NCBI GenBank assembly: GCA_028023455.1
Contig: JAQFVV010012441.1
Location: forward strand, 2,169,911 to 2,233,910
DNA: 64,000 nucleotides
From: Epiperipatus broadwayi
Taxonomy: Eukaryota; Onychophora; Udeonychophora; Euonychophora; Peripatidae
Direction of reading: 5' to 3'
Shown here piece after piece: positions 49,039 to 60,032 of this stretch (its first letter is position 1; each line of letters begins with the position of its first letter). Both the position numbers and the translations under genes were made by a program. Below the pieces are notes generated by a model. That model did not search any database and had not been told where the DNA came from. It saw nothing but the letters and a program-made list of their open reading frames with translations.

Positions 49039-49430
49039 TTAAACCAGTAAACACCACCCAATCACCACTCTTTACTGTTTAAACAGAGGCAAAAACTCTC
49101 CATACACTAGCACCACTCAGTGCAAACCAGAGTAATCAATGAATGCAGGAACGTTTATGAATAAAATCTCTATCTAGTGCCTACTCATCCAATATCCCCA
49201 GACTAGTTTCTAGCTTGTGGCTTTCATCAGTGAGGAGGTTGGATCTGAAAGAATTGCACCTAGATCATAGGATTCTCATTGATGAAAGCCACAAGCTAGA
49301 AACTAGCTGGGGATATTGGATGAGTAGGCACTAGATAGGGATTTTATTCATAAACCTTCCTGCACCCATTGATTACTCTGGCTTGCACTGAGTGGTGCTA
49401 GTGTATGAAGAGTTTTTGCCTCTGTTTATT
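49039..49430 (-). mobile_element. Hairpin element F1i with the best-preserved ribozyme-like core
   Basis: Minus orientation, TSD ttgattcata (49029-49038 and 49431-49440, exact). Arms agaggcaaaaactctccata and tatgaagagtttttgcctct. It contains two opposed hammerhead-like motifs: 49187-49244 on the minus strand with a complete core, and about 49250-49330 on the + strand with TTGATGA and GTC damaged (TAGC). Confidence 0.8.
49187..49244 (-). ncRNA. Hammerhead-ribozyme-like motif in F1i, complete core
   Basis: Minus strand 5'-3': CTGATGA (49230-49224), stem II AGC/GCT around CACAA with an A-A pair next to the core, GAAAC (49210-49206), a TA loop, and GTC (49203-49201). Stem I: tcctca (49236-49231) with tgggga (49200-49195), an internal loop, then atccaa (49244-49239) with ttggat (49192-49187). 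Compared with the motif at 24921, stem II shows G-C replaced by A-T, a compensatory pair change. Confidence 0.72.
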
Positions 49431-49440
49431 TTGATTCATA

Positions 49441-49984
49441 AATGAGTAAAAATGATTCCCAGATCCTTATATTAAAATGGTCTTTATTTAAAAATCTTTG
49501 TATAGGTATATGATGTAAAATAGCTTTACATTAAATTAAGAAGTTTCGGCATTCAGGCCATAAGTTAAAAAACATTTTTACTTTCTGAGGCATTTTATAG
49601 TCAATTAACTTCTTTCTAAACTAAAATTACCAAAAAATATTCTTTTAGAATTAGTACATTTTTCTTACTGATTTTAATGGAAACTGTTTTATTAGTTTGA
49701 ATATCCTATCCTCATACTCTTCATTCTTGCCATAAAGACTTAAAGAAATCTCCACTTCTTTTGACTCTCCATATCATTTTTCTTAACTTCTTTCAGTATT
49801 TTATACTTCTAAAGTAAAATATTCAATATTCACATAACTACATTCCACATACCTAATCGCAATTCTTTCATTGGTATCCAAAACTCATATCCAAGCACCA
49901 AATAGCAATAATCTCTCTCACAATTTTATCACACATATTTACATTCATTATATAATTATCTGAAGTAGAAACATTCCTTTTACA
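49441..49984. other. Intron DNA, nothing recognised
   Basis: A+T-rich without coding signal. Confidence 0.4.
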
Positions 49985-50543
49985 AATGTAATTTGGTAAT
50001 TTGACATTCAAGCTTCTGGAAACTTTGATAAGAAAAGCCTAGTATTTACATATTTAAATTAGGCTTAGTGCTTTTGAAAATTACTTATGGTCTCATATTC
50101 ATAGCACTGAATTTTAAGTAGGAGGGTAGGTATAGGTCTAATATATGTTTATTTAAATTTATTCAAATGTACGCAGTGAATTTAGATACTTCACTTTTTT
50201 TGAGAGAGAGGAAACAGGATTCCATTAGGTTTGTGGAATTGGAATTGTTGGCTATATACCATACCTACTTGATTTTTTACTTGGCATCATTTCTCTTGGT
50301 GCATGCAATGCAGACTACTGTGAAATCACCTGTATGGTCCATGGTATTTGGGGGTTCAAGGACTATGGATTTATCTTCTGGATTACCTCTGATTCTTCTG
50401 AAAAATTATTGATGTTGTGATAGCCATAGAGCAAGGCTAGCATGTGATCCACTATAGTAGAGCATGTTACATCCATATTGGGTGTGTTATCTTCCATACT
50501 GTGTGAGGCATTTGTTGTGTATTATTTTTCAAGTTGTTCATTA
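49985..50543 (-). pseudogene. Penelope-like element 2, left inverted half
   Basis: Inverted relative to 51660-52215. The minus strand of 50545-50160 aligns base by base with the GIY-YIG coding segment at 51655-52030 (shared caaatgcctc, tctacta, ggatcacatg, aaataccatggaccata), and 50150-49985 aligns with the 3' flank 52060-52215 (aaaattcagtgctatga). It is frameshifted, so no long frame survives. The + frame 50167-50412 is merely its antisense. Confidence 0.75.
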
Positions 50544-50849
50544 GACTGCTTATTGAGGGCGGAGTGTAGAATCTTACTCAATGTGATTCAGAACAGATTT
50601 TGGTTAATTTTTGCAACCTTTGGGATATAAGGGAGTAGTATCCATGGCTTATCATCTGTTGGAGGATTTGCTCATTTTGGTTACAGAATCCTACCTGACT
50701 GCTTATTGAGGGCAGAATGTAGAATCTTACTCAATGTGATTCAGAACAGATTTTGGTTAATTTTTGCAACCTTTGGGATATAAGGGAGTAGTATCCATGG
50801 CTTATCATCTGTTGGAGGATTTGCTCATTTTGGTTACAGAATCCTACCT
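50544..50849. repeat. Tandem duplication, period 153 bp, in PLE2 5' region
   Basis: gactgcttattgagggc and the following DNA occur at 50544-50696 and 50697-50849 with two differences. A shortened, diverged copy follows at about 51040-51200, and an inverted one at 51460-51655. Confidence 0.9.
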
Positions 50850-51660
50850 GGACAAATCATTTAGATATATCTCTATATTAGCCTTATGGCCAGCTTAGTA
50901 AAGATTTTTGTGAAGAAATGTTGTTAGATCTGGACAGTAAAAGGTGAAGATAATCAAAAAGGAATAAAATATCTGGATATATACATATATAGAGGAAGTG
51001 GCTTCACTTAAACAATAAAATGATTATTAAACCAATAGATATAAGAGGATATAAGAAAGTAGTAATCATGGCTTGTCACCTGTTGGAAGATTTGCTCTCA
51101 TTTGATTATAGAATTTGTTAGTTATATTAGTAAGCATTCGATATTTAAATCCTACCTGGCAGAAATCATTTCAACATTTCTCTATGTTAGCCTTATTGTC
51201 AGCTTAATAAAGATTTCTGTGGAGAAATGTTGTTTGGCCTGGACAGAAAAAGTGAAGACAACCAAAAAGGAATAAAATATTTATATATACACATATGATT
51301 TCACTTACACTATAAAATTACACCATAGAAATAAGAGGATACATGAACCCTGAATCATTCTCACCCCAAAACACACAAATATACCATCCTAACAACATTT
51401 CTCCACAGAAAATCTCTATCCATGTAAACCAAAAGCTGACTGTAAGGCCAGCATAGAGAAATATCTAAATGATTTGGGCTGGGTATGATTAAATACAGAC
51501 TTACCAAATTCTATAACAAAATGAGAGCAAATCCTCCAACAGACAACAAGCTATGAACGTGTCTACTTATATCTCAAAAGTAGTTAAAAATTTAACCAAA
51601 ATCTATTCTGAATTACATTGAGTAAGCTTCCACATTCCACCCTTAATAAACACACTAATA
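50850..51660. repeat. PLE2 central region, internal direct and inverted repeats
   Basis: gaagaaatgttgttagatct (50910) recurs as gagaaatgttgtttggcct (51213), and the reverse complement of this part lies at 51400-51655 (tctccacagaaaatctctat; agagcaaatcctccaacag). The region is the junction of the two head-to-head PLE halves. Confidence 0.7.
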
Positions 51661-52215
51661 AACAACTTGAAAGATAAACTCCCTACAGAACAAATGCCTC
51701 GCATAGTATATAAGTTTGCATGGTTCCACGCTGGATGTAAAGTGGTCTACTATGGTGAATCACATGTCATCTTTGCTATAAGACTATCACATCAGGATCT
51801 TTACAAAAGAGCCAGAGGTAATCGAGAATATAAATCCATATCCCTCAAACACCAAAATACAATCGACCATACATTTAAATCAACAGTAGCCAGAATTTCA
51901 TGTATGAAGAGAAATGATGTCAAGTATAAGATCAAGAAGGCATGCCGTTTATCCACCATTTCAAATTCATAAACAAAAAGGCATCCTGTTCTGCATCTCG
52001 AAAAAGTGGGCTATCTAATTCACTGCATACATTTGAAAAAATTTAAATAAATATATATTATACATATACCTATCCTTCTACTCAAAATTCAGTGCTATGA
52101 GTTTGAGAGCATAAGTAGGTTTCAAAAGCACTAATTTTATTTTAAAGCACATAAATTTTAAGCTTTTCTTATCACAACGTCCAAGCACTTGAAAGTCAAA
52201 TTCTTTATATAAGCA
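51661..52215 (+). pseudogene. Penelope-like element 2, right half: GIY-YIG fragment
   Basis: The open frame at 51667-51972 encodes KDKLPTEQMPRIVYKFAWF, then AGCKVVYYGESHVIFAIRL (the GIY-YIG core with YYGES) and later IDHTFKSTVARISCMKRND, VKYKIKKA. It parallels PLE1 (11800-12165). A shift near 51975 leads to ISKKWAI-like codons and a stop by about 52015. The 3' flank 52060-52215 is the inverted partner of 49985-50150. The upstream RT is missing. The cysteine that usually follows VYK (C in VYKVTC) is W here, so it is probably inactive. Confidence 0.82.
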
Positions 52216-52878
52216 AATAACCCTTAATCCAAAAGCCACTAATTCAAAACCTAAAAAGAAATATTGTTTTATATTGTTTTATTACTGTTATATACAAATT
52301 TACTGCTGATACAAATACAATCGTTTTTTGAATGATTATTAATATAATAAATATATACACGATGCAAAGAAAAAAATCAATATATACAGTCTATAGATAG
52401 AAAAATTAATGTTTATTTCAACTTTCAGCTGAGTTTGTATTTATAATAAGAAAGGGAAAAAATCATTGCAGAAGTCTGAAAAATTCATGAATCCAAAAAA
52501 ACCGGAAAGCAGGGATACTGTATATAACTTTATTACTCTAGATTATATTTTACTCATGCTAATTTTCCATAATTCTTTTCTCCTTTAAACAACTTATCTA
52601 TCCACTTTTTCTATTCTCTCATATTTAAGCACTTAAAGTATAAACTTTATACATTCATCTCATTTTATATATAATTAAATACATGGGAAAAATTCCCTAC
52701 ATTATGACGCCATTTGTAGAAGACTATTTACACTGCCATCTAGTGAACATTAATTCATTTATGCTTATAAAATTATTTATAAACAAATAGAGATACAAGA
52801 CTCACAATTACGAATAAAAATGAGTTTTTAATGAATATAGGTTTTGAAATAATTGTATTATAATTTTTTTCTTCATAG
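52216..52878. other. End of intron 1, nothing recognised
   Basis: A+T-rich. A short gacgccatttgtagaagact...ctgccatctagtgaac stretch (about 52707-52747) looks repeat-like. A pyrimidine tract precedes the exon 2 acceptor. Confidence 0.45.
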
Positions 52879-53071
52879 AATTTCAAGATATCCATGTGAT
52901 GATTTTTATTGGATTTGGTTACTTGATGACATTTTTAAAGAAGTATAGCTACAGCAGTGTGGGTATAAACTTTCTTCTGGGTGCCTATGTGTTACAATGG
53001 GCTTTACTAATGAGGGGATTTTTTGAAATGTATCAACATGGTGAGGACAAAATCCATATCAGTATTACAAC
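52879..53071 (+). CDS. Rh50: Rh-family ammonia channel, exon 2
   Basis: Second coding exon of the Rh channel, 193 nt. It follows a pyrimidine-rich tract and the acceptor ttcttcatag, and ends before the donor gtaagt (phase 2). The translation runs from the split Q60 through [19 protein letters not shown], the most conserved block of the Rh family (second membrane segment). Next come the KKYSYSSVG loop and a third segment, [18 protein letters not shown], and then a hydrophilic stretch [12 protein letters not shown]. No stop or frameshift interrupts it. The next expected exon (helix 4 and the vestibule residues) was not found between 53072 and 64000, so intron 2 is probably longer than 10.9 kb and the gene continues downstream. 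The match is strong enough that this is a functional exon, not a processed fragment. Confidence 0.93.
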
Positions 53072-54234
53072 GTAAGTTAAATAATTTATTGTTTAAGCCG
53101 TAGTTTACTGGTGTTATTATTGTTATTATTATTTATTATATTCATCATCTTAAAAGACAAAGTCCTGCAAATATATCAACATTTATTTTTAAGCCTTTTT
53201 ATCTATTTCCTTAACTTTTATACACACATAATTACTTTCTTTAGAACATTAATCAAATTGTTTTTCTCCCACATTTCTAAATATTTAACGCAATCATTTT
53301 CATCCTAATCTACAGTTAGATTTTATAAATTGGAGTAAACAATCGACATCTATAATATTCCCATAACCAGATCAATTTCTTACTTTTACCTTTTTAAATG
53401 AGAATTTGGATTCAAAGCTAAAACTAATGTATTTTTGCAACTAGAAGTCATATCATACTATTGAAAGTATTCACTTGAAATTACAACAAAAAAAAACCTT
53501 AAGATATAGAAGCCAAGATAACCCTTGAGATATATAGACATGATATTAAAAACAGAAATGGTTAAAATATCTAGTATGTAGTAACACTATTTATTATGGA
53601 ATAGCAATAAATGACAGTGTATTAAATCATTATCAAAATAGATAGCAAGGGAAATATCAAATCAACTCTTGTAATAGTCTAAAGCTAAAAGACATGTTAT
53701 TGATATTTTTTCTTGACAATAATTATATGTAGTCATAGATTGGACAGATCAAGAGATGTTTATACATTGAACTGGCAAACTAATTACGACTATTTCCATT
53801 TAAATATATCTAACAAAGGGTTTTTTATTTCCTCAACTGAAATTTATCCAGAAGTCTCTTCAATCTACTGTTCCTTACCATTGGATGAAACTTCTCAGAT
53901 TACAGCCATAAATGATGCACCAAAAATGTTAAATAATCAGGGAATAAATTTCATATTAACAACATCCACTAATACGAAAGAAAAAATGTACTTCTTGAGT
54001 TAATCTTTTGACCCGATTGTGATTGTAATAATAAGGAAAACAATTAAATCTCTCAAATGTAAAAAACAATCCGCAACATAATAAGTAAAGTGATTCTTAA
54101 ACTGCTTCTGATAAGAAAGAATGTTAGAGAAAAATTGTTATTATATAAATTCAAAGCTTGAGGGGGGGGTACTGTTAATTTTTTTATAAATAGGAAAATG
54201 AAATAGGTCTAAAAATGCATGAAAACAATTAATC
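53072..54234. other. Start of intron 2, nothing recognised
   Basis: Contains a 96-codon frame (about 53715-54002) with varied composition but no start ATG at its left edge, no recognisable domain and no flanking splice sites. A G-run at 54162-54169. Confidence 0.4.
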
Positions 54235-56650
54235 TATTGGCAATTTACTGCCGTATGAAAGTGTCTTCATGTTAAATTCAGTTTCTCTAATCCAAAGCTA
54301 TTCCAAGTCACATAAACAAACATTCTTATTTCACTCATCCATCTTACATGTAATCTTTTTCAATTGCTTGAGATTCAGTTTAAGATTTCATCTATTCATC
54401 CATTGCCATTTCATCTAGCAATATGTCCATCCCAGCCCCAGCTAGTCTCTTAATTCTTTCATAAAATATCTATGATGCCTGTTTGGTCTCTCATTCAAAT
54501 ATTTATTTTTCAATTCTTTCTTGTTATTCTCAATATATAGTTATTCATATTTTGCTGAGTAATCTGATTATATTATTCTTTTGTTAAATGTCCATGTCTC
54601 AGACCCATAAATAAAAATCAATAAAATACACCTATTAAAAGTCTTTCTTTACAAATACAGCCATAAGTAGTTCATCCAAGCTTAATTCTGATTAATTACA
54701 TCCATTATATTTCCATTTGTATTAATAATTGGAATAAGATATTTCCAGTTATTAACTTCTCTACTTATGAATCTTTATTTTTTTCTTGAAAAAATTCATT
54801 GATCATTATTTTAGTCTTTTTTTGGAATTTATCTTAATTTCATCTGGTAACTCTTGTGCATGTCCTGAAGTTCACATATCATCTATAAAACCTAGATGAT
54901 TTAAATAATGCCCATCAATTTTTATCCCATTTCCATTTTAATCAATACATAATTCTTGGGAACTTATTTTAAAAAGTTTTAAAGATATGAAATCATCCCA
55001 TTGTATATCTTCATCAATAATTTTGTAGTACACCTTGCAAACTTCTGTTATATTATGGTAAATATTCTTCAGAATATGACAATATCCTTGGTCTGTACCT
55101 TGATGATCCGATGCTTTAATCACTGAAGTCACACTTATAGAATCAAATGCTATTTCATAATCTATAACTCCCAAGCAAAATGATTGTTCATAATCATTGA
55201 TCATTTTTATATCTTCTCTTGATATATGGCTGTGAACCACTGTGCTAAAACATTTTAAAATCCAATTTGTTCTTTTGGTTAGTTTTGAATAGAATTGACG
55301 GAAGACTGATAGACAGGTCTATAATTTCTAATATCCACAGTATAATCTTTATTAAATATCAAAATTATCATTGCATTCTTCCAATCATCTGGTATATCTT
55401 TATTATTTTAATATTTGGTAGTAACTTTGCCAAAAAAATTTCAATTTTTTTTACCTGCTTTTTTTTTTTACAATATCAATAATAATTATATCATTTCCTT
55501 GTTTTTTCTACTTTTTATAGTTTTAATTGCATGTCTCACTTCTTCATTTAAAATGCTTACTAACTGAGAAAAAAGTAGTACTTGTAATAGCTTTTTTTAT
55601 GCTCTTTATTACGATACAATTCTTTGTAGAACTTTTCCCCAAATTTCATAATGTTATCTCTCATAGTAATAATTCCATCTTTTCTTTCTGCTCATAAAAT
55701 AATCCAATATTAAGATGTTTCAAACTTTTGAAATTTTTATTTTCTTCCATAACTTTCTTGCTAATATCATTATTATTTCATATTATTTTTCAGAACTCCA
55801 AGTATTTAGTTGTATTAATGAATCATTCTTAAATACTTTCATATTCCTTTCTCTTTTTATGCATTACCTTGATTCAATTGAAAATTTATTGTTGTTTTTT
55901 TTGTACTAGCTGTCTTTATTGTTCTTCTTAATAAAATATCAATTATTTTATTATTGATCTCAGTTAAATTTGAACCATCTTCAAAGTCTATTAATATATT
56001 AAAATGATTAGAAAGCTCTAATTTAAGAGTTTCTGAAGATTAGGAATATCAACTGTTAATACGCACTTTTAAATAGTTTCATCTCTATCTTACATCTCAC
56101 TAAGGAATAATCACTTCTTATGGTGAATCTCTTAAGAATGGTACAATCTTAAATACCCAATTCTGTTCTATTTTTATTTGTGTATATCTATCTTCTGTTT
56201 AGTATTTTCTTCAAAAAAAGAATTTACAATATACAATCTTTCTTTTTATGGAAATTTTGCAAATCTGTGTTCTTTCTCATTTCTGATACAAAAAAACAAA
56301 TTTACCTATGTCATTTTTATTTTTCAGTTCCAGCATTAAAGTCTCCTATGACAACTTTGAAATTTTGTTTGCTGTTATCAAAAAACATGATGTTGTTGGA
56401 ACATAAACATAAATTATTTGCATTTGCTTTTTATTTATATTAAATTATATTCCACTTAGGCTTCCAATAATTGTGCTTTTATGATAAAGGACATATCCTC
56501 TTTTCCAGGCAATTGTGTCTTCATTTTTCTTCTAGCTTCATGAAGTTCAACAATGTTCCATTGAATATTAGATAATTCTTCTTTCAATTTATGTAATCTT
56601 TCTTCATTTATTAAGACCATTATCTATTGGCAGCTTGAAGTCACAATCAC
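54235..56650 (-). pseudogene. RTE/BovB-like LINE, near full-length copy C
   Basis: The minus strand, 5' to 3', shows the whole plan of an endonuclease-RT ORF. N-terminus EERLHKLKEELSNIQWNIVE (about 56610-56550), IAWKRGYVLYHKSTI and INKK, then VIGDFNAG (GDFN at 56346-56335). Next come long decayed linker DNA and RT with GVIDYEIAFDSISVTSVIKA and GYCHILKNIYHN in the open frame 55240-54938. The catalytic site is changed to GFIDDM (about 54890-54875), followed by C-terminal remnants (RLAGAG, CKMDE) to about 54240. Many frameshifts and stops; dead. Confidence 0.82.
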
Positions 56651-57534
56651 TTTGGGTGATATTTTGGAGCCTCCAGAGATAATAGGCTAATAATTAGAAT
56701 TCTGTCACTATTATTAATATTTAATAAGAATCATTAAGATACATTTTTCATTCTGTCTTGAAGAAAATTCAACTAATGCACAACTTAACAACTGTCAACC
56801 ATCTGAGAAGAAAGACCATGTTTCTCTTGATCATAAGCTTAGAGGTAAAAGGTCAATAAACTCATTGCATTAGCTAATGTAAGTTGGTGGATAGCTTATT
56901 CATGTTCATTTATTATAAAATATTTGAAATGCATTATAGCTATATTATTTTAGACACACTACTCTTTTAAATAAAAAAAACAGCTTTTTTTTTAAAAAAA
57001 AAAATAACGATTTATTTAAACAATTGATACAACTTTATACAATGATGATTTCATGAATATCAAGCAATGTCCATAGCTAAATGAGAAGTGAATACATACA
57101 TAATTGTTGGATCAATGCTTCAGTAGAATTTTAGATTGGACTATACTTTGTCCCAGTTGAACAATTATGTATGCCTCTTTGAGCATTAAAAGGCACATCA
57201 AAATCTATAATAAGTATAAGTTTAAAATCAAGATGTGAAGCAGAGACCAAACGGGCTGGGAGAACACTGGCAAGGTCAGTGATTCACTCCCAATCCATCA
57301 GTCTGAGCCCAAGTATCCTGAGATCTGTCCATCACTATCTTATAAGTTAAGCCATTCGGTTCATGATTAAACATGTTAACTTTTATTGTTGAGATAGTTG
57401 GTGTGATCAATCCACTAATTGGTAGTCATTAGATAGTCTGGTAGAGTTCTCATGTACGACTGAACTCATTTTGGTATTGCATTGATGAGGCAAGACTCAA
57501 ATTTAATATTGATATCTTTGCAATAATCAGTGAA
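56651..57534. other. Intron DNA; possible LINE 3' flank
   Basis: 57230-57534 is less A+T-rich and directly follows (on the minus strand) the LINE tail at 57535-58226, so it may be its 3' UTR. No other signal. Confidence 0.4.
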
Positions 57535-58226
57535 CTAACATGGAGGTTCTGGACCAGGTTTGTTGATGCAGCCAATCCGGAGCAAGCATTTTATCTCTGA
57601 TGATATTACCTTTGACAAGTGTTTTAAATGCTTGAAGGTGCTGGTGTTCGCATTGTCCAGAACAAAACTGCATCTCATTATCCAGATGGCAAAGGATAGG
57701 AAAATTGCTAATCTAATGTTAGCGAAATTGCCAGCTTTAATTGCTTGCTGGATTAAAAATGCATCCGTGATACAGCATTTTACCTTTTCATCAATGAAAG
57801 ACCTAAGAATGCTGAGAGATAGACAATCTAGGAAAATGTGTTGAATTGTTTCCTCATCCCTCTGACAGAGTTGACATTGAGAACTAATTTTGTTAAAACC
57901 CTTTTTCATTATGAGAAACTGATTAGTGGGTAGTGATAAGAGGTTTAATTTCAGAAGAAAATCAATAAACTTGGGTTCCAGAAACCAGTGTTTGGCTTTT
58001 TTGATCAAGAATTTGTTGTTTAATCCAAGAGCATTATGGAGATCTGATGGACAATCTTTCCTTAGTCTATACGTTTCCCAGTAGGACTTTTTTTCATTGA
58101 AGATGTTTGGAGCTAAGTTTATACAGTCATTGACATGCATCCAGATGTCAGTCAACCATCCTTTACTATGGGGAGCTTGAATTTTAGCAGTCCATTGAAA
58201 AGGAAAATCATTTTCAATTGACTGTT
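57535..58226 (-). pseudogene. LINE C-terminal domain with zinc knuckle (206-codon frame)
   Basis: Minus frame 58155-57535, extendable upstream to about 58226 (ENDFPFQWTAKIQAPHSKGW). It is long and uninterrupted for this window. Residues FLIMKKGFNKISSQCQLC and QRDEETIQHIFLDC give the C-x2-C...H-x4-C knuckle of the zf-RVT domain found after the reverse transcriptase in several LINE clades. The following IRSFIDEKV-type and LAIFLSFAIWIMRCSFVL segments also fit LINE C-termini. The RT itself is absent: a 5'-truncated copy with its natural stop at 57535. The higher G+C suggests it is younger than the RTE remnants. It may belong with the fragment at 30266, but this is unproven. Confidence 0.75.
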
Positions 58227-58229
58227 AAA

Positions 58230-59655
58230 ATTCAAGCTGTTTCTTTGTTTACAGGGAAAAGGTGGTTGAAATAATAATTAAGGGAGTAGTGTGCTAAAAT
58301 AATATAGCTATGAGGCATTTCAAATATTTTATATAGATTTCAGCTAGTGTTACACATTGGTTCTATGTTCATTTATTATATGAATAATCACATAGTAATG
58401 GCAGTTGCAATAACAAGAATGTATGGATTAGAAATAAGAATATGGCCTGCTCAGTTCCTTTAAGATCTCAAAAAGAAATTTCAAGATTTTTTTTCAGTTA
58501 ACATCAACTTTTATTGGCAGCCATATATGTGTATGGTTTAAAGTAAAAAAAAAGGCTCCTTTTACTTCAATAAAAACCCAAACAAAAGAGCTATTGTAGG
58601 TTATGAAGGGAATTTAGCCTCGGGATGATTGTTAATTACTTTTAATTGATTGTTTCCTGGCAACATTAAAAGGCAAAAATTATATCTGTTTACGTGAATA
58701 TAATTTCCTTATTTCTATTACTCATTATATATGCTTTATAAAGAGGTCTTAACACTCACAAATCTATAAACTATTTTTAAATTTTTGGGAAACATGAACA
58801 TACATTTTTTGTGTACTCCAAAAAAAAAAAAAAAAAAGGATAACATTATAAGATACATTGCTTTAGTCTAGTATTAATGGTTTTTTTTTAAAAAAACATC
58901 TATATTAAATAATATGTGTTGTTTTAATAGATGTTGATTAGATCATTAAGTTTTAGATAAATATTGTAAAGATGAACACTAAAATGTCATTATAATATCT
59001 TATTCTATAAACAAAGAAAATGCTGAATATTGAATTTTATAACCTTAGTAAGTGAGATATTAAAATGAATGATGAACTGGCTTTTATAATGAAGTTGTTT
59101 TATTATAACAAAAGAATTGCAAAGAGACAATTTGATTTCAATTAGATATATATACATGATGTATATTAGTGTAAGGATAATGATAGTTATAATTTCTAAA
59201 TATGAAATACTTAAATTTGAGCATTTTAAATACTCCATAGGTATATTCTTTCAGCCACATTCCCCCTTTAAATAAAGAAAAGCTTGAACTTTGCAGCTCA
59301 TTCAGAAGTGTTGTGCGTTGTTTTTATTAAATATAAGCATTATAAGAGAATAAATCACTGAATGAAGAGGCCTGTAATTTAGGTGCCCTAAAGATATTTT
59401 TAATCATCCAGACATTTTGTTTTGAAATACAAAATATCTATAGAGTATAAATTCATTATGAGAGATTGAAATCAGTCAGTCTTTCTAAGATATTCAACAT
59501 TGAAAAAAATTATTTATCAAAAAGAATGCTTCATTAGAGGCAGAATGTTATAGATAAGAAATGAATGGACTAAATAAATTCTTCCATTGTGTCATATGCT
59601 TCAGTAAAGTTACTTATCTTATGTACATATGGTTTAAAAATCACGATGTGATTTG
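58230..59655. other. Intron DNA, nothing recognised
   Basis: Includes an A-run of about 18 at 58820 and a T/A homopolymer pair at 58880. Non-coding by eye. Confidence 0.45.
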
Positions 59656-59660
59656 AATCC

Positions 59661-60030
59661 CAATATAATAATACCTATATTGTATAAAGCAGAGAAACAT
59701 TAAAATAATATAAACAACTATTGCCAAGCGCTTTCAACTTGTTTAAGTCATTATCAAGGCTGTATATAAATCGTTATACTCTACTAAGCGACAAACTCTA
59801 ACATTTCATTATATCCGCTATTAATTGATATTAATGCAAAATTAACCAGTTTTTCAGATTAGTTGTTCCTGGCGGATATAATGAAATGTTCGAGTTTATC
59901 GCTTATTAGAGAATAACGATTTATATACAATCTTGATAAGGAATCAAACAGTTGAAGGTGCTTGGCAATAGTGTTTTATATTATTTTAATGTTTCTCTGC
60001 TTTATACAATAGTCGTACTATTATATTGTG
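59661..60030. mobile_element. Foldback element 1 (370 bp)
   Basis: Arms of about 158 bp (59661-59820 and 59871-60030; ataaagcagagaaacattaa versus ttaatgtttctctgctttat, and acatttcattatatccgc versus gcggatataatgaaatgt) around a 50-base centre. No coding DNA. It abuts the next foldback element. Confidence 0.85.
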
Positions 60031-60032
60031 AT

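Larger units (their letters stand above)
9635..52878 (+). other. Rh gene intron 1 (about 43.2 kb)
   Basis: Phase-1 intron bounded by donor gtgagt (9635) and acceptor ttcttcatag (ending 52878). It contains only transposon-derived coding fragments, hairpin elements, SINEs and tandem repeats, annotated separately. I saw no convincing nested host gene on either strand, though short exons of an unknown gene cannot be excluded by eye. Confidence 0.85.

Noticed and set aside
50167-50412. 81-codon + strand frame
   Set aside because: It is the antisense of the inverted PLE2 GIY-YIG fragment.
53715-54003. 96-codon frame near the start of intron 2
   Set aside because: Its left edge begins with TTG, and it shows no recognisable domain and no conserved Rh residues, so it is not Rh exon 3.
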